DNA of 64,000 nucleotides, from NCBI GenBank assembly GCA_020721065.1, contig DYNM01000011.1:1-64000 (forward strand), in the 5' to 3' direction. Made by a program: the position numbers and the translations under genes. Positions 40,174 through 51,808 of the stretch are shown here, piece after piece. Position 1 is the first letter of the stretch; every line of letters starts with the position of its first letter. The notes beneath the pieces were generated by a model that was not told the DNA's origin, ran no database searches, and was given only the letters and a program-made list of their open reading frames with translations. This DNA is from Thiocystis violascens. Its GTDB lineage: Bacteria > Pseudomonadota > Gammaproteobacteria > Chromatiales > Chromatiaceae.

Positions 40174-41067
40174 TCACTGCGTGGGCAAAGCTGCCCAAAA
40201 ATTGCTCATCGCCGCCGTCGTTTCCGCCGGACGATCCCACTGCGGCATTCCGCTGGTGGGTGCGATGCGCTGCGCTCGCCAATTGGCGTGGCGACCGAGA
40301 AAATCGGGCAATTCGTGAAAGTCGATATTTGGGTCCTTGTCATATAACACCAGCACCGGTTGTGTCACCTTGCTGTAGAGCGTGACGCCGGCCTGTGGCG
40401 TAAAGAGTTGTCCTGACAGGAAATACAGCGGCGCATATTTCGCGCCCGGCTGATGCGTGGTGGCGTGAGCGTAATCCACCAATTCGGGCGGAATGTCGTT
40501 GATAAAGGCTTGATTATAAAAGAATTTGATGCTGGCGCGGCTGGTCAACAAGGCAAATAACCCGTCGTTTAAGCCCGGAATGCTCAGGAATTGATACGCC
40601 CGTTCGGCCGCTTTACCAGTCGGCAACCCGCGCACGTTGAAGCCGGTTGGTGACAGCATAATCAGGCTGGTGACGAGCGTGGGTTGTGTCAGCGTGGCAC
40701 GAGCGGCAAATTCACAGCCCAACGAAAATGCGGCTAAATCAGCGGGAACTTTGACCACTTGCCCTAAAAATTCCGCGATCACGTTGGCGAACAGTTCTGG
40801 CGAATAGCGGCAGTTGCGGCGCTCGGAATGCCCAAAGCCGGGCAAATCCAGCGCATAAACCGGACGCTGTCCGCGATACTGTTCAAACAGCGGTTTCATT
40901 TCGATGGCGCTGGGGGCGGCGTTAATGCTGTGAATTAACACCAACGGACGTCCGCTCGCTGCGGTGTCAGCGTAATAATGAATGCGCCCGGCGCTGGCGG
41001 AAACGAAATCGTGCCGATCAGCGGCAAGCGCAGCGGGGAGCGTCGATGAAGTGCGTAAAGCAGTCAT
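40174..41067 (-). CDS. alpha/beta hydrolase
   Basis: PLVLIHSINAAPSA, LDLPGFGHSERR, AFSLGCEFAARA; upstream of menF. Confidence 0.8.
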   Translation of the reverse strand: MTALRTSSTLPAALAADRHDFVSASAGRIHYYADTAASGRPLVLIHSINAAPSAIEMKPLFEQYRGQRPVYALDLPGFGHSERRNCRYSPELFANVIAEFLGQVVKVPADLAAFSLGCEFAARATLTQPTLVTSLIMLSPTGFNVRGLPTGKAAERAYQFLSIPGLNDGLFALLTSRASIKFFYNQAFINDIPPELVDYAHATTHQPGAKYAPLYFLSGQLFTPQAGVTLYSKVTQPVLVLYDKDPNIDFHELPDFLGRHANWRAQRIAPTSGMPQWDRPAETTAAMSNFWAALPTQ

Positions 41068-41128
41068 AGGTGAATGATCTCGGCTGGATGAGGAACTGAT
41101 GAACTGATGAACTTAGGCGGGCGATCAA

Positions 41129-41902
41129 GTGAAGTCTACAGTGGTCTTGCTGGCTTGTCTGGCTCTTGGCGGTTGCGCTGACGGACGCAGCCGCTTGTTT
41201 TCTGAAGCAAAGGCGGATCAGGCTGCACCCAGTTTGCGATCAGCCAGTGGTTGCCAACTGCGTTATCAACGGTATCAAACCGCGTCTGCGGTGCCGGGCG
41301 AGCTGGTGGTGATTGCGCCCGGTTTTGGACGTTCTCACCGTCATTTTCACGCGCTCGCGTTGCACCTTGCTGCTGCTGGATTGGAGGTGGTGGCGGTGGA
41401 ATCTTGCAACCAGCGGCTGTGGACGGGGGCGCACGAGCGTCAAGCGCGAGATTTGCAATTGGTGGCAACGGCGTTAGGAGCGCGGCGCGTCATTTATGTT
41501 GGACATTCGGCAGGTGGTTTGGCGGCAGTGTTGGCAGGTCGCGCTGATCCGCGTACGGTGGGCGTGGTGACGCTGGATGTGGTTGACGCTGAACAATTGG
41601 GCGTTTCCGCCGCGCAGGAGTTGACGGTGCCACTGGTGGCGCTGAGTGGCGAGCCGTCGCCGTGCAATGCCGACAACAACGGGCTGGCGATGGTGGCGGC
41701 TAATCCTCATGCGCAACTGGAACGAATTGCTGGCGCGAACCACTGCGATTTTGAAGCACCGACGGATTGGCGGTGCCGCTTGCTGTGTGCCGCTACGACC
41801 GCGCCAATTGCCACGTTGGAACAGGCGGCGCGACGGGTGCGCATCATCCAGTTGACCACGGCTGCGCTCCAGTCGCTGATGTCTCGCGCCCGACCAAACT
41901 AA
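41129..41902 (+). CDS. alpha/beta hydrolase lipoprotein
   Basis: Lipobox LALGGC; VYVGHSAGGLAA-like VIYVGHSAGGLAAVLAG; GANHCDFE. Confidence 0.75.
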   Translation: MKSTVVLLACLALGGCADGRSRLFSEAKADQAAPSLRSASGCQLRYQRYQTASAVPGELVVIAPGFGRSHRHFHALALHLAAAGLEVVAVESCNQRLWTGAHERQARDLQLVATALGARRVIYVGHSAGGLAAVLAGRADPRTVGVVTLDVVDAEQLGVSAAQELTVPLVALSGEPSPCNADNNGLAMVAANPHAQLERIAGANHCDFEAPTDWRCRLLCAATTAPIATLEQAARRVRIIQLTTAALQSLMSRARPN

Positions 41903-42785
41903 TCGGGTCTTGATGAATGGTGAGATCAAGATCGGGATATTCCGCCCGCAATCGCGCTTCCACTTCATCGGCGATTTCGTGCGCCACCAGCAACGGCAGT
42001 TGATCATCGAGTTCTAAATGCAGTTGCACAATCAACGTTTGCCCAGAGTGGCGGGTGCGCAAATCGTGGACGCCGTGAACCTGCGGCACGCTGCGCACGA
42101 TAGCGACCAAGTGCTGGCGCTCGGCAGCGGGGATTTCGTGATCCATCAGCAACTGCACCGCTTCGCGTCCAATTTGCGTGGCGCTGTACAAAATGTAAGC
42201 GCCAATCGCCAGCCCAAACAGCGGATCAAATCCAGCCCAACCCGCGCCAGCCAGTGCCAATGCGCCCAGCGTGGCGGCATTGGTAATCAAATCAGTAGCA
42301 TAGTGCAGCGCATCGGCGCGGATCGCTGGCGAGCCGGTGCGACGAATGACGTAATGCTGAATGGTCAATAAAATCAAGGTCGCCACCATCGCAAAGCCAA
42401 TCACGCCCAAACCAATCCCGATCTCAGCGACGGGGCGCGGGTGAACCAGCCGATCCAACGCCTGTAAGCCAAGAAAGAGTGCGGAACCAGCGATGAAAGT
42501 CGCCTGCCCCAACGCAGCGAGTGCCTGCGCCTTGCCGTGTCCAAAACGATGCTCAGAATCCGGTGGCTGCAATGACCAGCGCACGGCAAATAAATTAATA
42601 AGTGAAGCCGCAACATCCATTGAAGAATCGACTAATGACGCTAATACGCTCACTGAACCCGTTAATAACCACGCTATTAATTTTGCCAGAATTAACAGGC
42701 TTGCCGTTGCTACTGACGCATAGGTCGCCAAGCGCAATAGCGTTGCAGTTGTCGCAGCATCGGCAAATCTGGTCGCGTTATTCAT
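41844..42785 (-). CDS. fieF: cation diffusion facilitator (FieF-like)
   Basis: SVSVLASLVDSSMDVAASLINL; DSEHRFGHGKAQALAAL; DALHYATDLITNAATLGALAL. Confidence 0.9.
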   Translation of the reverse strand: MNNATRFADAATTATLLRLATYASVATASLLILAKLIAWLLTGSVSVLASLVDSSMDVAASLINLFAVRWSLQPPDSEHRFGHGKAQALAALGQATFIAGSALFLGLQALDRLVHPRPVAEIGIGLGVIGFAMVATLILLTIQHYVIRRTGSPAIRADALHYATDLITNAATLGALALAGAGWAGFDPLFGLAIGAYILYSATQIGREAVQLLMDHEIPAAERQHLVAIVRSVPQVHGVHDLRTRHSGQTLIVQLHLELDDQLPLLVAHEIADEVEARLRAEYPDLDLTIHQDPISLVGRETSATGAQPWSTG

Positions 42786-42865
42786 TGCAAAGTCTCAACG
42801 CAAGTTCTCAAATAACGAAATCAATCCTACTTTTTACTTAAAAATTAGGATTGATCTCAAGATAA

Positions 42866-43183
42866 TTAACGCGGTGGGCGATGCTGTGCAGCTAAATCTG
42901 TAAATTCAGTTGGATCAAGCCGCCCATCACCATTCCGATCAAATTCCGCAAATGCTGGCGCATTCGCTAATCCGCGCATTTGATAACCCTGTTCCGAGCG
43001 TTCTTTAATACGCTGGGCGCGAGCTTCACCGAATTCTTGCTCTGTAATTGCGCCATCGTGGTTCAAGTCAAAATTGGCAAATGACGGTGGACCAAATGGT
43101 ATAGCTGGTTGCGCCGCAAGTGGCGCTGCAATAGCGAGACTCACACTCAATATGAAATAACGTTGGTAAGAGATCATAATCAC
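42866..43183 (-). CDS. EF-hand domain protein, secreted
   Basis: FDLNHDGAITEQEF and FDRNGDGRLDPTEF loops after a signal peptide. Confidence 0.85.
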   Translation of the reverse strand: MIMISYQRYFILSVSLAIAAPLAAQPAIPFGPPSFANFDLNHDGAITEQEFGEARAQRIKERSEQGYQMRGLANAPAFAEFDRNGDGRLDPTEFTDLAAQHRPPR

Positions 43184-43222
43184 TTCCGCAATTCGGTTAT
43201 TATGCGATCAATGCCGACTCTT

Positions 43223-43537
43223 TTAATCAAGAAAAGAGCAGCAATAATCAGTTAAACTAAAGACACGCACACTAAACCGTGCTTCCGCTGGAACTTCAAA
43301 AGTTTCTCCGCCGACAATCCGCTGCCAATTCTCAGCATCGGGTAATAAAACCTCAAGTTCACCACTCAAAATTTCCATTTCCTCACGCGCATGAGTCGTG
43401 AATTCAAACTCACCCGGCTGCATAATGCCCAAGGTTTTAATTGCCCCATTCGGAAAACTCAGGGTACGACTGGACACCCGCCCATCGAAATAAAGATTTG
43501 CCCGTTTGGTCACGGTCACGTTGCTGAATTCAGACAT
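43223..43537 (-). CDS. ppnP: pyrimidine/purine nucleoside phosphorylase PpnP (DUF1255)
   Basis: MSEFSNVTVTKRANLYFDGRVSSRTLSFPNGAIKTLGIMQPGEFEFTT. Confidence 0.92.
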   Translation of the reverse strand: MSEFSNVTVTKRANLYFDGRVSSRTLSFPNGAIKTLGIMQPGEFEFTTHAREEMEILSGELEVLLPDAENWQRIVGGETFEVPAEARFSVRVFSLTDYCCSFLD

Positions 43538-43649
43538 CAGAATGCTCTCAGTTGATCCTGCAAAAAGGGCGGATGATTGCGCCGGCTCCGAATCGGCGCG
43601 AGTCAAGATTAGCAGATTTGCGCGTTATTTCGCAGAGCAAATCTGCGCC

Positions 43650-43663
43650 TTGATTTAGGTCAA
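43650..43663 (+). promoter_or_regulatory. FNR/DNR-type box upstream of hcp
   Basis: TTGAT-TTAG-GTCAA within CCTTGATTTAGGTCAAGG. Confidence 0.6.
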
Positions 43664-43725
43664 GGTGCCAACGTCATTTATCATCCACACTCAACACTAA
43701 CAACTCACCCGTACCGAGGTTCGCC

Positions 43726-45015
43726 ATGTATTGCAATCAATGTGAACAAACATTCCGCCAGAGCGCCTGCGTCAATTCACCCGGTGTATGCGGCAAAGAT
43801 GCCGACGTGCAATCATTGCAGGAGACGTTATTATTCGGTCTCAAAGGCATGGCAGCTTATGCGCATCACGCCCGCCGCTTAGGTCAATTCGATGAACAGG
43901 TCTCGGCGTTTATTGAAGAAGCGTTATTTGCAACGATGACAAACGTCAATTTTGACGTAAAAACATTGTTAGAAATGTGCTTAGAATGTGGCAAGATGAA
44001 TTTGCGGGTGATGGAATTATTAGATGCTGGGCACCTTGAATTGTTTGGTAAAGCAGCGCAGATAAAAGTTAAAGAAGGCACTCGCGCCGGTCCCGGTATT
44101 TTAGTATCTGGGCATGACTTGTTGGATTTATGGAACCTATTGGAACAGGTTGCTGGAACTGACATTAACGTGTATACACACGGTGAAATGCTCCCCGCAC
44201 ACATGTATGAAAAATTCCAACAACATCCAAATCTTGCTGGTCATTACGGCGGCGCGTGGCAGAACCAGAAAAAGGAATTTGCAGCGTTTCCTGGACCAGT
44301 CGTTGTAACCACCAATTGCGTGCTCATTCCGCCAGAAAGTTATCAAGGACGCTTGTACACAATGCGCAGCGTTGCGGTGCCAAATGGTCAACGTTTAGAT
44401 CAAGATTTTGCACCGGTAATTGCAGAAGCATTGCGTTGTGCGCCTTGTGAAGAACACATTACTGGTGAATCCACAGTTGGATTTCATCGCACCGTATTAC
44501 TTGAACAAGCACCAGCAATCATTGATGCCGTAAAAGCGGGTAAAATCAGCCGTTTCTTTGTGATTGGTGGCTGCGATGGTGCGGAAAAAGGGCGCAATTA
44601 CTTTAGTGAATATGCGCAAAACACTCCGCCAGATTCATTCATTTTAACTCTCGGCTGCGGCAAGTTCCGTATTCGTGATTATGATTACGGCGAACATCTT
44701 GGTTTACCGCGTTTAATGGATATGGGGCAATGCAATGATGCCTATGGCGCGATTGCTGTTGCCGTTGCATTAGCCAACGCCTTTAATTGCAGCGTGAATG
44801 AATTGCCCTTGACGCTGGTGATTAGTTGGTTTGAACAAAAAGCAGTGGCAGTCTTTTTAACACTGCTGAGTTTAGGTGTAAAAGGAATCACGCTGGGACC
44901 CAATCCGCCAGCATTCATCACGCCGAATGTGTTTGCAATTTTGCAACAGGAGTTTGATGTACGCTTGACAGGTGATGATCCGCAAGGTGATTTACAACGC
45001 GCTTTAGCGGCTTAA
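43726..45015 (+). CDS. hcp: hydroxylamine reductase / hybrid-cluster protein (short form, 429 aa)
   Basis: MYCNQCEQTFRQSACVNSPGVCG; THGEMLPAHMY; GGCDGAEKGRNYF; GKFRIRDYDYG; MGQCNDAYGAI. Confidence 0.93.
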   Translation: MYCNQCEQTFRQSACVNSPGVCGKDADVQSLQETLLFGLKGMAAYAHHARRLGQFDEQVSAFIEEALFATMTNVNFDVKTLLEMCLECGKMNLRVMELLDAGHLELFGKAAQIKVKEGTRAGPGILVSGHDLLDLWNLLEQVAGTDINVYTHGEMLPAHMYEKFQQHPNLAGHYGGAWQNQKKEFAAFPGPVVVTTNCVLIPPESYQGRLYTMRSVAVPNGQRLDQDFAPVIAEALRCAPCEEHITGESTVGFHRTVLLEQAPAIIDAVKAGKISRFFVIGGCDGAEKGRNYFSEYAQNTPPDSFILTLGCGKFRIRDYDYGEHLGLPRLMDMGQCNDAYGAIAVAVALANAFNCSVNELPLTLVISWFEQKAVAVFLTLLSLGVKGITLGPNPPAFITPNVFAILQQEFDVRLTGDDPQGDLQRALAA

Positions 45016-45036
45016 TCGCTCTATTGAGCACAAAAA

Positions 45037-45062
45037 ATCCCCCAATTACGGGGGATTTTTTT
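45037..45062 (+). terminator. rho-independent terminator after hcp
   Basis: ATCCCCC-AATTAC-GGGGGAT-TTTTTT. Confidence 0.9.
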
Positions 45063-45084
45063 ATGGCAACAGAACCGTGTTTAT

Positions 45085-45729
45085 CTATCCATCTTCAGTT
45101 AAACGACGAAACAATGAACTCGGTGATAAAAATGTAAACTCATAACGTGCAAAAGAAATGACATCGCCGTCCCGAATTTGCTGCGGTTTATTGCTGATGC
45201 GAAATGCGTTGACCATCGTGCCGTTGGTAGAATCGCAATCACGAATGACGAACACTTCTTTTTTCATTTCCAAAACGGCATGACGTTTAGAAATTGCAAT
45301 GTCAGGAATAATTAAATCATTACCGTTGATACGCCCGACTGTAAATATATTCTGTGCCTGCGTTGTGCCTTCTTCTTTTACCAACGGATAGATGGCATGT
45401 TTTAAGGCTTCAGATAGTGCTGTCATGTCTTCTTCATCTTTCACATCCATTTCAAAAATGAAGGTTTGATTCGCTTCCTGCGTTTTAAGATTACGCCGCA
45501 ACGCTAATTCACCCGCTTGAATAGAAGAACCAGCCAGCACCGGGTGTTTAATAAATTCGACAAAATCCTCACGGCTACAATTCTGAGCTAATCCTTCTAA
45601 AATTTGCAGATTCACTCGTCCAGATGAATTCATTAGTACACTGAGTTGACCCATTTTTTTTAAGGGGTTTTCTTCAACTTCGGGTTCATCATCATCTGTT
45701 TTCTTTTTGCCAAACACTTTGAATAGCAT
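45085..45729 (-). CDS. FHA domain protein
   Basis: FTVGRINGNDLIIPDIAISKRHAVLEM...DCDSTNGTMVN. Confidence 0.88.
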   Translation of the reverse strand: MLFKVFGKKKTDDDEPEVEENPLKKMGQLSVLMNSSGRVNLQILEGLAQNCSREDFVEFIKHPVLAGSSIQAGELALRRNLKTQEANQTFIFEMDVKDEEDMTALSEALKHAIYPLVKEEGTTQAQNIFTVGRINGNDLIIPDIAISKRHAVLEMKKEVFVIRDCDSTNGTMVNAFRISNKPQQIRDGDVISFARYEFTFLSPSSLFRRLTEDG

Positions 45730-45750
45730 GAATAATATCCTCTAAAAACG

Positions 45751-46023
45751 TTATGCTGGTGAATGGGTACTCAGCCACTCTTTTAACGCTTCGTTAATGC
45801 GCGTTTGCCAGCCATCACCAGTGGCTCTGAAAGTTTGTAATACATCTAGTGAGAGATGAATGGTGACGCATTCTTCTGAAAGAGTTTCGGTTTCAAAGCG
45901 ACGCTGTAGCCGCATTTGCAATGCAGTAGGCAGCACTGAAAAGGGCTGAAATAATGCTGGATCGATTTCAGAAAGATCGCCAACGTCGTCATCTTCATCA
46001 ATTACGGGTAAGCGTGAAACCAT
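45751..46023 (-). CDS. brnA: BrnA-like antitoxin
   Basis: VTIHLSLDVLQTFRATGDGWQTRINEALKEWL. Confidence 0.8.
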   Translation of the reverse strand: MVSRLPVIDEDDDVGDLSEIDPALFQPFSVLPTALQMRLQRRFETETLSEECVTIHLSLDVLQTFRATGDGWQTRINEALKEWLSTHSPA

Positions 46024-46276
46024 GAGCGATTCCTTCCCTTAAATTTGCTTTACGAAAACTGATAACACGAATGCCGTTTGTTATCTCGCTAAATACCAAT
46101 ATATGTAAGCGATTATCGAGATAACCAATCGCTACAATGCGCACTTCTGAATACTCTCGCCGCGTATCCTGCCAAAACTTTGCTGTCTCAAAATCAAATG
46201 CTAACGCCTGCTCAAAACTTAAGCTGCGTTCGGCGATATTACGCATATTTTTAACTGAATCGTAGGTGATTTTCAT
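45998..46276 (-). CDS. brnT: BrnT-like toxin
   Basis: RSLSFEQALAFDFE...RIVAIGYLDNRLHILVFSE...ISFRKANLRE. Confidence 0.85.
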   Translation of the reverse strand: MKITYDSVKNMRNIAERSLSFEQALAFDFETAKFWQDTRREYSEVRIVAIGYLDNRLHILVFSEITNGIRVISFRKANLREGIAHGFTLTRN

Positions 46277-46351
46277 TTATTGGTGTTAATTGAGAGGTTG
46301 GATTGCCAAAATTGGCAATCCAATCACGGAATTTAGCGCCGCGAGTGCAAA

Positions 46352-47542
46352 TCAGAGACCAGCAGCTTCGCGCAGCATCTCCGCTTTATCTGTCCGTTCC
46401 CAAGTAAAGCCCGGTTCGGTGCGCCCAAAATGACCATACGCCGCCGTATCCTGATATTGAATCAGGTCACGATTGGTTAAATCGAGCATCTGCATGATGC
46501 CATACGGACGCAAATCAAAATGAGCGCGGATCAATTCAATAATTCGTTGTTCATCCACTTTTGCCGTGCCGAACGTATCAATTGAAACCGAAGTGGGTTC
46601 GGCAACGCCAATCGCATACGACACCTGAATCTCGCATTTATCTGCGAGACCTGCAGCGACGATATTTTTCGCCACATAACGCCCGGCATACGCCGCAGAA
46701 CGATCCACTTTTGAGGGGTCTTTACCGGAAAACGCGCCGCCACCATGCCGCGCCATGCCGCCATAAGTATCCACAATGATCTTGCGCCCAGTTAATCCGC
46801 AATCACCCACCGGACCACCAATCACAAATTTACCCGTTGGATTGATGTGATAGCGCGTGTTGCTATTGAGCCAGCCGGTGTTAGTTAATACCGGTTTAAT
46901 AATCTCTTCCATGACGCCTTCATGCAGATCGCGGTCGCTCACCGTATCGCTGTGTTGTGTGGATAAAACCACCGCTTCAATTGCCACCGGTTTGCCATCG
47001 CTATAGCGAATGGTGATCTGTGATTTCGCATCAGGACGCAGCCAAGGTAAAGCACCGCTTTTGCGTACTTCGGCTTGACGTTTAACTAAACGATGCGCGT
47101 AATCAATTGGCGCTGGCATCAATAGATCGGTCTCGTTGGTGGCATAACCAAACATCAACCCTTGATCACCAGCGCCCTGCGCTTCTTCAGTCGCCCGATC
47201 AACACCTTGATTGATGTCTTTTGATTGCTCACCGAGTGCAATCAATACGCCGCAATTATTGCCATCAAAGCCACAATCGGAATTGTCATAACCGATCTCT
47301 TTTACAACCCGCCGCACGACTTTTTCATAGTCGATTTTGAGGTTCGCATCGGTCACGGTAATTTCACCCGCCAGCATGACAAAGCCAGTTTTCACTAGCG
47401 TTTCACAGGCGACCCGCGCCTTGGCGTGATTCGGATCACGTCGATAGATTTCATCAAGAACGGCATCAGAAATCTGATCTGCCATTTTGTCGGGATGACC
47501 TTCAGAAACGGATTCGGACGTGAAAATGTAATCCTTGCTCAT
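46352..47542 (-). CDS. metK: S-adenosylmethionine synthetase
   Basis: [50 protein letters not shown]. Confidence 0.97.
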   Translation of the reverse strand: MSKDYIFTSESVSEGHPDKMADQISDAVLDEIYRRDPNHAKARVACETLVKTGFVMLAGEITVTDANLKIDYEKVVRRVVKEIGYDNSDCGFDGNNCGVLIALGEQSKDINQGVDRATEEAQGAGDQGLMFGYATNETDLLMPAPIDYAHRLVKRQAEVRKSGALPWLRPDAKSQITIRYSDGKPVAIEAVVLSTQHSDTVSDRDLHEGVMEEIIKPVLTNTGWLNSNTRYHINPTGKFVIGGPVGDCGLTGRKIIVDTYGGMARHGGGAFSGKDPSKVDRSAAYAGRYVAKNIVAAGLADKCEIQVSYAIGVAEPTSVSIDTFGTAKVDEQRIIELIRAHFDLRPYGIMQMLDLTNRDLIQYQDTAAYGHFGRTEPGFTWERTDKAEMLREAAGL

Positions 47543-47703
47543 AAGTATTCGGTTGCCTACTCGCAACGCCAACAGGCGCGGTTAATGGTGTGATCTATGA
47601 TAGCGACTTGCGGAAATGGCGCAAAATTTTGAGTGTTGGTCACGTCTCGCATTTCGGTACCATGCGCGGCTTCACTCGCTTCTCAATTCATGCGGAGATG
47701 ACA

Positions 47704-48261
47704 ATGGCTTCACTCGAAACCCCGATTTGTGCGTTTGGACAGTTAGCGCCGGAGTTTGCGCTGCGCGGCGTTGATGGCAAGGTGTGGACGCGAGAGGACT
47801 GTCGCGGTGAACGCGGTTTGTTGGTCATGTTCATCTGCAATCATTGTCCGTATGTGCAGGCGGTGCGGGAGCGCATCGTCCGCGATGCACGGGAGCTGAC
47901 GGCGCTCGGCATTGGCTGCGTGGCGATTAGCGCCAATGATGCGCTTGATTATCCAGAAGATTCGTTTGAGAACATGCAGCGCATCGCCGCCGAATTCGCC
48001 TTTCCCTTCCCATACCTTTATGACGAAACGCAAGCCGTTGCGCACGCTTATGGCGCAGTCTGCACTCCCGATTTCTTTGGCTATAACGCCGCGCTCGGCT
48101 TGCAATATCGCGGTCGGCTCGACGCCAGCCGCAAAGAAGCTGCTCCGGCTGATGTCCGCCGTGATCTGTTTGCAGCGATGCAGCAGGTGGCGACGACCGG
48201 CAGCGGTCCGGCAGAGCAAATCCCCAGCATCGGCTGCTCCATCAAGTGGCGCAGCACCTGA
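47704..48261 (+). CDS. thioredoxin/AhpC-TSA family protein
   Basis: APEFALRGVDGKVWTREDCRGERGLLVMFICNHCPYVQAVRERI. Confidence 0.88.
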   Translation: MASLETPICAFGQLAPEFALRGVDGKVWTREDCRGERGLLVMFICNHCPYVQAVRERIVRDARELTALGIGCVAISANDALDYPEDSFENMQRIAAEFAFPFPYLYDETQAVAHAYGAVCTPDFFGYNAALGLQYRGRLDASRKEAAPADVRRDLFAAMQQVATTGSGPAEQIPSIGCSIKWRST

Positions 48262-48462
48262 CCGCGCCGTAGCAACCCGCTGGCTGTTGCTGCAATATAA
48301 GCAACTGATAAACTACTTTGTGCCCGTTATCAGATTGTTTGAATTCCGAGCGGCGAGCTTTTAGACCAAAATGAATGCCCTTTGAGCGCGTCGTCATTTC
48401 GTACCCGAATCTGTGCAATATGACGCAGTTGCATCATTTCACCGCCCGTCGTCATAGAAAAT

Positions 48463-48485
48463 TCTATTGTGCATTGCACAATAGA
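48463..48485. promoter_or_regulatory. perfect palindrome upstream of tkt
   Basis: TCTATTGTGCA-T-TGCACAATAGA (11-bp perfect arms). Confidence 0.6.
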
Positions 48486-48622
48486 GTTCTTATAAAAATC
48501 AGAATCTTGTGGCGTCAATCGCGTAAAATTGCATGTTGGTTATTCTGTCGTTTCAAAACGCGCTGCCGGTGGTCACGGTCAGTCAGTTTTGATTTTTTTT
48601 CATCACTCTCAGGAGGGGCTTC

Positions 48623-50629
48623 ATGTCCTCACGCAAAGAACTCGCCAATGCTGTCCGTGCGCTGGCAATGGACGCGGTGCAACAGGCTAATTCCGGTCAT
48701 CCGGGCGCACCGATGGGCATGGCGGACATCGCCGAAGTGTTGTGGAACGATTTTATGCGCCACAACCCGACCAACCCGCAGTGGGCTGATCGTGACCGCT
48801 TTGTGCTGTCCAACGGTCACGGCTCCATGCTGATTTATGCGCTGCTGCATCTCACCGGCTACGAGTTAAGCCTTGAGGATTTGAAGCAATTTCGCCAGTT
48901 GCATTCCAAAACGCCCGGTCATCCCGAATATGGCTACGCGCCCGGCGTGGAAACCACCACCGGACCGTTGGGGCAGGGCATCACCAACGCCGTCGGCATG
49001 GCGCTGGCAGAACACGCGCTGGCCAATCAATTCAATAAGCCCGGTCACAGCATCGTTGATCACAACACCTACGTCTTTCTCGGCGACGGCTGTTTGATGG
49101 AAGGCATTTCGCATGAAGCCTGCTCGCTGGCTGGCGCGTTGGGTTTGGGCAAATTGGTTGCGATTTACGACGACAACAACATTTCGATTGACGGCGAAGT
49201 GCGCGGTCACGGCAATACGCCCGGCTGGTTCCTCGATAACACGCCGCAGCGGTTTGAAGCCTACGGCTGGCATGTGATTCCGAAGGTTGACGGGCACGAC
49301 GCAGCGGCAGTCAAAGCTGCGATTGAGCAGGCTCGCGCCGTCACCGATAAACCGAGTTTGATTTGCTGCCAGACCATCATCGGTTACGGCTCGCCCAACA
49401 AGCAGGGTAAAGAAGAGTGTCACGGCGCAGCTCTTGGTGATGCTGAAATCGCGTTGACCCGCGCCAACCTCGGCTGGAACCACGCGCCGTTTGTGATTCC
49501 AGAGAATGTCGCGCAGGGCTGGGATGCAAAAGCACGCGGCGCAGCGGCTGAAGCGGCATGGAATGACAAGTTTGCTGCCTACGCTGCCGCTTATCCGGCG
49601 GAAGCTGCGGAATTCAAGCGCCGCATGGCGGGCGATTTGCCAGCCGATTGGGAAGCCAAAGCTGGCGCGTTCGTGCAAGCAGTGATTGATAAAGGCGAAA
49701 CCATCGCCTCGCGCAAAGCCTCGCAGAATGCGTTGAATGGATTTGGTCCATTGCTGCCAGAATTACTCGGCGGCTCTGCGGATTTAGCCGGTTCCAATTT
49801 AACGTTATGGAGCGGCTGCAAAGGCGTTGGTAAAGGCAGCGAGGCTGGCAATTACGTTTATTACGGTGTGCGTGAATTCGGCATGTCGGCAATGATGAAT
49901 GGTATTTCGCTGCATGGCGGTTTTATTCCTTACGGCGCAACCTTTTTAATGTTTTCCGAATACGCCCGCAATGCGTTACGCATGGCTGCGTTAATGAAAG
50001 TGCCGTCGATTTTTGTGTACACGCACGATTCAATTGGTTTAGGCGAAGATGGCCCAACACATCAACCTGTTGAACAGATTCCAACGCTGCGCATGATTCC
50101 AAACATGAGCGTTTGGCGTCCGTGTGATGCAGTGGAATCCGCAGTCTCGTGGAAACTCGCAATTGAGCGCAAAACCGGCCCGAGTTGTTTAATTTTCTCG
50201 CGGCAAAATTTGGCGCACATGCCACGCACTGCAACGCAAATTGCTGATATTGCGCGGGGCGGTTATGTATTGCGCGATTGTGCCGGCACACCTGATGCAA
50301 TCATTATTGCCACCGGTTCGGAAGTGGAATTGGCAATGAAAGCTGCCGATGCCATGAGCGATAAACAAATCCGCGTGGTATCAATGCCAAATACCAACAT
50401 CTTTGATGCGCAAGATGCAGCATATAAAGAAGCCGTATTGCCAAAAGCAGTGACGGCGCGGGTTGCAGTTGAAGCCGCAGTGACTGATGGCTGGTGGAAA
50501 TATGTTGGTACCCAAGGCGCGATACTCGGTGTTGATCGCTTTGGTGAATCCGCACCGGCTGGCGCATTATTCAAAGAGTTTGGCTTTACCGTTGAGAATC
50601 TGGTCGCCGTTGTAAAAGGCGTGCTCTAA
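48623..50629 (+). CDS. tkt: transketolase
   Basis: [48 protein letters not shown]. Confidence 0.97.
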   Translation: MSSRKELANAVRALAMDAVQQANSGHPGAPMGMADIAEVLWNDFMRHNPTNPQWADRDRFVLSNGHGSMLIYALLHLTGYELSLEDLKQFRQLHSKTPGHPEYGYAPGVETTTGPLGQGITNAVGMALAEHALANQFNKPGHSIVDHNTYVFLGDGCLMEGISHEACSLAGALGLGKLVAIYDDNNISIDGEVRGHGNTPGWFLDNTPQRFEAYGWHVIPKVDGHDAAAVKAAIEQARAVTDKPSLICCQTIIGYGSPNKQGKEECHGAALGDAEIALTRANLGWNHAPFVIPENVAQGWDAKARGAAAEAAWNDKFAAYAAAYPAEAAEFKRRMAGDLPADWEAKAGAFVQAVIDKGETIASRKASQNALNGFGPLLPELLGGSADLAGSNLTLWSGCKGVGKGSEAGNYVYYGVREFGMSAMMNGISLHGGFIPYGATFLMFSEYARNALRMAALMKVPSIFVYTHDSIGLGEDGPTHQPVEQIPTLRMIPNMSVWRPCDAVESAVSWKLAIERKTGPSCLIFSRQNLAHMPRTATQIADIARGGYVLRDCAGTPDAIIIATGSEVELAMKAADAMSDKQIRVVSMPNTNIFDAQDAAYKEAVLPKAVTARVAVEAAVTDGWWKYVGTQGAILGVDRFGESAPAGALFKEFGFTVENLVAVVKGVL

Positions 50630-50651
50630 ATTCCAGACCTCATGTTTATTT

Positions 50652-50690
50652 AATCAATCAAATTTGTTCACGCAAGTTTGATTGATTTTT
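50652..50690 (+). terminator. terminator-like hairpin between tkt and gap
   Basis: AATCAATCAAA ... TTTGATTGATT TTT. Confidence 0.65.
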
Positions 50691-50714
50691 CATCTGTTTT
50701 TTCATTCCATTTAG

Positions 50715-51728
<1,014 letters not shown>

Positions 51729-51808
51729 GTTGTTTGCATAAAAATGAGTAGAGCAGCGATTAAACAGTTAGAGTGTTTTGCTGCTCTGCTCGTTCTCTGT
51801 AATTAAAC

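Noticed and set aside
48283-48440. Possible decayed TIR-element relic (TTGCTGCAATATAAGCAACTGATAA and ATGACGCAGTTGCA)
   Set aside because: Short matches to element ends but in inconsistent relative orientation and without the GTTGTCAG core; could be chance.
48866-49678. 270-aa antisense ORF over tkt
   Set aside because: Antisense to a highly conserved gene; no domain motifs.
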